Of a stretch of DNA of 64,000 nt, positions 58,453 to 64,000 are shown piece by piece. The DNA comes from Neocallimastix lanati (nom. inval.) (taxonomy: Eukaryota; Neocallimastigomycota; Neocallimastigomycetes; Neocallimastigales; Neocallimastigaceae). The stretch covers positions 246,501 to 310,500 of the forward strand of contig JACVTC010000074.1 in assembly GCA_016946835.1 (NCBI GenBank), in the 5' to 3' direction. The first letter of the stretch is position 1. Every line of letters starts with the position of its first letter. The notes beneath the pieces were generated by a model. It saw only the letters and a program-made list of their open reading frames with translations. It had not been told where the DNA came from and did not search any database. Both the position numbers and the translations under genes were made by a program.

Positions 58453-59300
58453 TTAATTTTCTTTTAGTAATTTAAATATTGATATTAAATTTTTATTGAT
58501 AGCTGGAGAGTAGTAGTATACCTCAATAAGTATTATTTCATTGTTGTTTACATATCCCTTAAAATTTCCTTTAAGGACTGCTGTAACTATTTGTCCATTA
58601 GCTAAATTAATTTCTTCATTACATCTTTTTATGTCTATAAGAAGATTAATATTGCTTGTGATGCACAGGAGTCCAAAATCCAACATGAAAGAAAATTTTT
58701 GTCACTATCTTCATTTAAAAATTCTTTTTCACCATAAGAGTAATTTAATTCAATATTATTTTCTGTATTATAAACTTTAGCAAAGGAAGCTGCGTATGTT
58801 GTATAATAATTACTTTAAGAGGCATCATATGTATTCTCATAATTAATGCTGTTTTGAAATTTTCTTTTGTTTTAATTCTATTGAATTTATTTTTGTTTTG
58901 TTTTTATAAAAATTATTTTTTTTTGGATTGAATTCATAAAAGTAATGTTCTTTTCTTTCACAGTAGTTGCATCTTCCACTACTTCTTGTGAAGTCTTTTC
59001 TTTTACCTTTTGTTCTATTTTTATTTCGATAATTCCTATTTTTTATTTCAACATTGAAGAGAATATTATTGTTGTTTTCCTGAATGAAATTTTTTTCTTT
59101 TAAATTAGATAAAATAATATTAGGGATGATTTCCTTGACATATGAGCAGCATGATTCCCAGCTCTTATATTGGAAGACGTTTATCCACCTTAAACTTTCA
59201 GGTAAGCTTCTATTTAGAATGCCCATTTTTGTAACTAAGGTCGTTGTTTATTTTCTCAAGCTCATCTATTGAATTTTGCAAGTTGACAATGAAAATATTG
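58453..59300 (-). mobile_element. Copia gag C-terminus and protease block
   Basis: 58843-59226 reads MGILNRSLPESLRWINVFQY, matching GILNRALPENIRFINVFQ in the copia at 1.9-2.0 kb, then a basic region (KNRTKGKRKDFTRSSGR) and a zinc-knuckle-like CNYCERKEHYFYEF. 58453-58686 reads MLDFGLLCITSNINLL, in the place of the protease active site, then ANGQIVTAVLKGNFKGYV and YYSPAINKNLISIFKLL, the 'V.y.p.l..NLiSv..L' pattern before integrase. Gag upstream of about 59300 is replaced by the capsid-like segment. Confidence 0.75.
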
Positions 59301-59304
59301 ATAA

Positions 59305-59735
59305 GCTTTGGTGTCAAACTTACCAATATTTTCATTTAGTGTAATCACCAGGATTTAAACCTGTTCTATCCCAAGCAGTATATAAATCATAAGTTAAACC
59401 TGTATTACTTGTATTTATTGTATTATTTGCAACAGCTAATTTTACTTGGCAGTAATCTAAACGGAAACTGTCATACATTTTTTATAATTATTGAAATTAT
59501 CTGTTTTACTTAAAATATCATAAATATTAAGAGCGTAAACAGCATAATTAACAGCATTAAAACCAGTACCAGCGGTAGATTGAGTAACACCAATTGATGG
59601 ATTATAGTATACGGTTTTCCCACTCAAAACGAAGTTATGATTAAGGGAAACAGTGAATGTCGTGGTGTCTGTACCTCTAACACTAGCTCTTAAATTACCT
59701 TTTGCTCTTTTAACGCTATATTAATAATATTTTTA
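59305..59735 (-). mobile_element. Endogenous CRESS-DNA virus capsid segment (fossil)
   Basis: On the minus strand two open blocks follow one another. The first reads ASVRGTDTTTFTVSLNHNF, then NPSIGVTQSTAGTGFNAVNY and AVYALNIYDILSKTDNFNNY. The second reads MYDSFRLDYCQVKLAV, then TYDLYTAWDRTGLNPGDY. This matches the conserved middle of many circular Rep-encoding ssDNA (CRESS) virus capsid proteins: 'N.y..l..s..f..Y..MYD.fri....vk', then 'TAWDR.G'. Such capsids are single jelly-roll shells. The N-terminal arginine-rich tail may be partly present (RAKGNLRA). The segment is partial, with about one or two breaks, and looks young for a fossil. It lies between the copia LTR and gag. I saw no Rep gene nearby. 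Confidence 0.72.
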
Positions 59736-59739
59736 GTTT

Positions 59740-60418
59740 CAAATTTATATTAATATCATCAGTTGAATATTTAATTTTTCATTTTGATAATATTTTTAAT
59801 TTTAGTTTTATTTCAATATCATCAGATGACATTTTAATTTTTATCTTGATAATATTAAATTTATTTTAATTTTATATTAGTATCATTAGTTGAATATTTA
59901 GTTTTCATTTTGATTATACTATTTTTATTTTATTTTTATGTTAATATCATCAATTGACAATTAATTTCCCATCTTGATGTATTAATTTTATTTTAATTTT
60001 TAGTATTTAGCTATAATTTTATTTATATTTGATTAAGAAATAATATCTTTATTACTTACGGATGTGATTCCTTAAAAAATAAAAATATAATAAATAACAA
60101 AAATAATAATTTATTAGTTCTTTGTTTTTATTAATAAGTAAATTATTGAAAATTTAATTTATATTATAATTTAACTTTATTTTAATTCAAACTCAATTAG
60201 TAGATTGAGACTCTTAATCTTTTAGACACAATAATATTTTGTATAATTTCATAATGATTTAATTTATTTATATTATAAATATTATTTTTATTTATTTATA
60301 TATTTTTAAAAATAGAATTAAAGAAAAAAATATTCGCTTACAAAGCTTTTTTACATTAATAATATTTATTAAACTGATTAATTGGTAAATGTAAATCAAA
60401 ACTTAATATATTTTAACA
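59740..60418 (-). repeat. 5' LTR of the copia element with internal subrepeats
   Basis: Four to five imperfect copies, roughly 60 bp each, of TTAATATCATCAGTTGAATA plus TTTTCATTTTGATAAT lie at about 59740-60000. The hairpin CTCAAT...ATTGAG (60192-60209) is followed by ACTCTTAATCTTTTAG, and the end block AATTAAAGAAAAAAATATTC runs to TTTTAACA at 60418. The inner border with the capsid-like segment is approximate. Confidence 0.55.
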
Positions 60419-60776
60419 CATTATTTCTTTTCAATTATTATATATTATTAATGTATTACTAATTAATTATAAATATTCTTTTATATAAAATGAAAAGACT
60501 TTAATATACCAAACTATATATATAGTAATATAAATATGTAAATATTTTAATATTTTTTAAAAAAATAATAAAATATAGTAATAAAATTAATAGTTTATAG
60601 TGATTAGAAGTTTATATAAAAAAGAATTTAACACATATAATATATTTGAATAATTTCCTTATTTATATAAAATGAAAAATTAAATTAAAAACTTAGTAAT
60701 AAATAACTCCATATAAATTTAATGGAAAATTGTTAAATTAAATAATTAATGTTTAAAAAAGTATTAAAATTTAAAT
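60419..60776. other. AT-rich spacer, no gene seen
   Basis: A/T-rich sequence between the copia 5' LTR and the next relic. No feature. Confidence 0.45.
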
Positions 60777-61640
60777 GGAAAGAAAGAATTTTAAAAGTTC
60801 GGAACAATTAGTCAAATCAATAAACTCATCTAATAAATCTAGAAATTCAATAATAGATTATTATAATTGTATCTAATCATCATCATGTAGTACAGATGTA
60901 ATATTTCAAAGTATGATATTTACTATAAACTTTAAAGAAGTTCCTTTACCTAAAAATAATTTTATGTTTCGATTTGTTGTAAAATGTTTCAATAATACCA
61001 ATAATGTAATTTTAGGACCTTTAAAAATAATAGTACTATAATTACGTTAATGAATTTACCTTCTTTATCTATTCCAATGTCTCATTACCATCTTAATAAA
61101 AACAATTTTGTTCAATATTTATTCATAAAAACTGAACCAATGAAAAAATTTATTGGACGTATTCGATTTATCAATTCTCGTATGCAAATGTTATAAACAT
61201 ATCAATAAATCTTCTCCTATTTATAACATGTTAAAAAAAAAAGTAGCATTTTATCAAAATTGGATCTTTATAGGCATTATAAATAAAGGAAATAATAATA
61301 CCGAATATATTAATATTCGCTATTTTAGAGATTCATTTAAAGGTAAAAAAAAGATTGGTACTAACGTCTATTGTGGAGATAATTATCTGTATGAGATGGC
61401 GGATCTGATTTTGCTTCATTAATTGAATTTGTAGTACCTTCGCTTATAGCATCAAATAAACCTCTTGGACTGTCCTCAATCTCAAATGAACAAACAGATG
61501 AGTATTGAAAAGAGTCATCATCTCTGTTACTAGCTCCATCTAAATTAATAGCTCCGGTTTATGATAAAGATTCTAAATATTCGCTAAATGTTCTAAATGT
61601 GGATCCTGGAAATATACTAATCTCTTTTATAATTAATATT
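60777..61640 (+). pseudogene. Unrecognised gene relic
   Basis: The plus strand from an ATG at 60777 reads MERKNFKSSEQLVKSINSSN, and later blocks read FKEVPLPKNNFMFRFVVKCF (about 60935-60995), LPSLSIPMSHYHLNKNNF (about 61060-61110), KTEPMKKFIGRIRFINSRMQ (to about 61190), KKKVAFYQNWIFIGIINKGN and YINIRYFRDSFKGKKKIGTN (61230-61370), and finally VVPSLIASNKPLGLSSISNE and LNVLNVDPGNILISF (to about 61625). Codon content is richer in G and C than the flanks, so this was a real gene of about 280 codons. It has several stops and frameshifts. I do not recognise the family, and it could be host or virus-derived. Confidence 0.45.
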
Positions 61641-63129
61641 TAATATTTAATTTTAATATACTATTTATTCATATATATATAAAATTTTAATTTAATTTTT
61701 TTTTTTTAACAAAGATTAAATTATTAGAAATTTTTAAAACCTATTTATTTTTTACAATACAATCTTATAAATTATAACTAATAGTTATCTGTTATTATTA
61801 GTGTTATTCTAATTCATGTTTTTATTTTAAACTAATGTCAAACTATATATAATAATACTAATGACTATTTATATTATTATTTATATTAATAGTAATATTA
61901 TTTTAAATTATTTTAATATTATTATATTTTAAAGAATATCTTAAGATCGTCAAAAGACTAATTAATGATATTCTAAAATATAAAAAAATATTAATAAAAT
62001 ATACTTGTTAGTAATTATGATTTATATAATAATATTTAATAATAAAACAATTTTCTAAAACAATAATGTTAATTATAATATTTAAAATATTCCTGAATTA
62101 ATGGTTTTAATTAATCTAAAGATTATTCGTTTATTTTTTGAATCGTAAACATTATGAATACATTTAATTAATGTATTCATCGTGTAATAGAAAATAAGTT
62201 CACATTTTCAAATAATCATAATTTCTTTATTATTCAAGTTAGAAGCATGATATTATTATCAAAATGTAGTTTAGTATAAATTTTTATTATTAGATTTTAA
62301 CTCCAAATATCCATTTTAAAAGTATAAATTAAATTTAAATTCCATCAAATACCTATTTTAAAAGTTTAAAAAAAGAACAATGAAATATAATAGTTTTTCC
62401 TCTTTTTCAAACGATCTTATTCTGATATTGTATTTTTAATATTTTCTAAAATTAAAGTAATAAAATTAAAATGCTTTAGAATAAATAAATTTATACTTTA
62501 AATAATTTACTAATTATAATGTTTTGAAAGAGTTTAATAATTAATTTTTATAGTTTAATGCTATATAGTAAGTTTTTAATATTTGTTTTGTGAAAATAAT
62601 AAATTAATTAGATTATATATTAGATGAATATTTATTAAATTAACTAAATTATTTTATTTTATTTTATTTTAAATTATTTTGGCTTATTTTAGATTATTTT
62701 AGATTAGGATTGTTCAGGCTAAGGTTAGAATAATTTAATAGTTAATTTAAAACGTATAATTATAGAATATTATTTAAAGATTTCTTTAGTTATTAGAATG
62801 TATTATTTTATTATTAAAATCTTCAATTTAAATATTTAATTCTCCACTCTTTATATTCAATAGGTATAGTACTTGAAACATGACTATATTTCTTTATGTT
62901 AAATTTATTTAGTATTTCTCCTTATTAGAATTTAATTTAAATTCAAATTTGTTATTAACATTAAATTGAGGATTATCTTCCAATAATTTAGCAGTAAAAT
63001 TTTTGTTGATTTTTGAAAAATTTTTATTATTAAAAATTTTTTCATTTTAGAAAATGTATCATTTTTGAATTATTTTTTTAATAATTGTAATATTCAATTA
63101 TTATATTAAATTAACATATGCCAAAAATA
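61641..63129. other. AT-rich spacer, no gene seen
   Basis: A/T-rich sequence with small inverted repeats near 61920-61985 and at 62154-62164 with 62170-62180 (11 bp around TAATT). No coding pattern until the subtilisin-like relic. Confidence 0.45.
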
Positions 63130-64000
63130 ATTATTATATTGTTGCAATTAGAAGAACTACCAATAGATATTATAATAAACAAAGAAAAAAAAATAAAATA
63201 GAAATTGATGAGCTTGTTAATAATCGAATGAATGATATATTATATAATTGAAGAAAACAAAGACTCTTTTACTTTAGAAAACGGTAATATTGACAAAAAA
63301 TTAAAAAAATTAGAATTTACAAATATAAAAAAAAAAAAATGTAAACAGCAAAAACAAAAAAAAGAAATTAAGGATCACTGATAAAAATAAAAATATTTTT
63401 ACTCCCTCTAATAAGAATATTAAAAGAAATACTAACACAATGGAATCGATGGAAATAGAAGAAAAAGTTCTAATTGAGTCAGTTTAGTTAGCTATCTTTG
63501 CCCAATAACAAACTATTTTGCTATTAGAGCAAATCTTTCAACAGAAATTGTAAAAGAAATAGAAGGACTTGAAAATATTATTTTCGTAGAGCATGTGGTG
63601 AAAACGTAAAATGAGAACTATCATTATTATAATATTGAAGAAATTCTTATAGAAACCTATAGGACAAATATTAGTATCCAAAACAATGATTTATATGATT
63701 CAAATATATTTTCATATCTGTAATTGGTAGCACAATCTAATTCAAGTTATGATAATGCGGTTGTATCAATAGCTGGAGGAAAATTGTATGAGATTGCTAA
63801 AAAAGCAAATATTCATATACTTGCCATTGATTTTTATAATAACGACGAAATAAACGCTTTAGAATATATTGTTTCACGTTCTGTACTGTATAAAACAATT
63901 ATTAATATCTCAAAAGGTGGCTGGAATATTTATAGTGAGGTAGTGGAAAACAAAATAAATGAATTATCTAATTCTGGATAATAAAGATTGTTGTTTTGGT
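63130..64000 (+). pseudogene. Subtilisin-like (peptidase S8 family) protein relic
   Basis: The plus strand shows a prodomain-like start (YYIVAIRRTTNRYYNKQRKK, then EIDELVNNRMNDI, near 63132-63240), an I9-type propeptide pattern (NYFAIRANLSTEIVKEIEGL, then ENIIFVEHV, about 63510-63600), and NYHYYNIEEILIET near 63620. The best part, 63724-63981, reads VVSIAGGKLYEIAKKANIHI and later YKTIINISKGGWNIYSEVVE, the subtilase 'HGT.v.giiGG...GvAk.A.i' and 'vinlSlGg' regions. Where subtilases have the catalytic HGT this copy reads YDN, and the Asp-containing segment before it is absent, so it cannot be an active protease. Stops, a frameshift and an internal deletion mark it as a pseudogene. It ends at a stop at 63979-63981. 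Such proteins form large families in anaerobic gut fungi, which supports the organism call. Confidence 0.62.

Larger units (their letters stand above)
56640..60418 (-). mobile_element. Ty1/copia element, internally deleted, with captured capsid-like segment
   Basis: The minus-strand order is 5' LTR (about 59740-60418), a CRESS-virus capsid-like segment (59305-59735), gag (58843-59300), protease (58453-58686), integrase (57394-58330), polypurine tract and 3' LTR (about 56640-57109). RT and RNase H are missing: integrase sequence passes almost directly to the polypurine tract (GAGGAGGAG on the minus strand, 57110-57118). Both LTRs begin TGTTA on the minus strand. It is less eroded than its relative at 23.3-26.7 kb, and has several interruptions. 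Confidence 0.75.

Overview
The window is overwhelmingly A+T and is built mostly from decayed LTR retrotransposons lying in gene-poor spacer. I see no clearly intact host gene. Three things fit a fungus: a Ty3/gypsy chromovirus with a C-terminal chromodomain, asparagine-rich low-complexity coding, and a relic at the right edge resembling the expanded subtilisin-like proteins of anaerobic gut fungi (Neocallimastigomycota). I infer that phylum with moderate confidence. It is not proven by the sequence alone.

0-17 kb: Ty1/copia gag and protease fragments (1-547 minus, 1413-2880 plus); a hairpin-dense stretch (3560-4210); a nearly complete Ty3/gypsy element on the minus strand (4620-8557, 'gypsy A'); a second gypsy fragment carrying a long GATAGT microsatellite (8751-9900 plus); a copia gag and leader with a 37-bp subrepeat array (9884-10940 minus); a second gypsy family on the minus strand (10922-14645, 'gypsy B'); a decayed small secreted cysteine-rich gene (about 15504-15855); and a short repeat element with an internal 42-bp satellite (16495-16859).

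17-41 kb: a gypsy chromovirus with both LTRs (17381-22979 plus), whose LTRs each contain a tRNA-like segment with A-box and B-box matches; a copia relic holding a perfect 44-bp x7 array (23331-26750 minus); a long empty AT-rich region (26.7-34.4 kb) with an exact 188-bp tandem duplication and several perfect foldbacks; an internally deleted gypsy B copy with LTRs (34785-38438 plus); and a solo LTR of that family in inverted orientation with a 4-bp target duplication (40383-40947).

41-64 kb: relics that are not retroelements. On the minus strand are a helicase-like N-terminus with a Walker A motif (43260-43606), a fragment carrying a signature of multisubunit RNA polymerase largest subunits in a form unlike host Pol II (52850-53240), and two unrecognised gene relics (41343-42960, 53600-55960). 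One of these is interrupted by a second copy of the short repeat element, with a 6-bp target duplication. A copia element (about 56640-60418 minus) contains, between its 5' LTR and gag, a segment matching CRESS-DNA virus capsid proteins (59305-59735). The right end holds an unrecognised relic (60777-61640) and the subtilisin-like relic (63130-64000).

Nothing here looks like a working operon or pathway. The main interest is a fossil record of several virus types (a CRESS capsid, and giant-virus or linear-plasmid-type transcription and helicase genes) inside retrotransposon-rich heterochromatin, plus unusual repeat architecture: LTRs with tRNA-like promoters, a hairpin cluster with a pseudoknot-type arrangement, and repeated perfect foldbacks.
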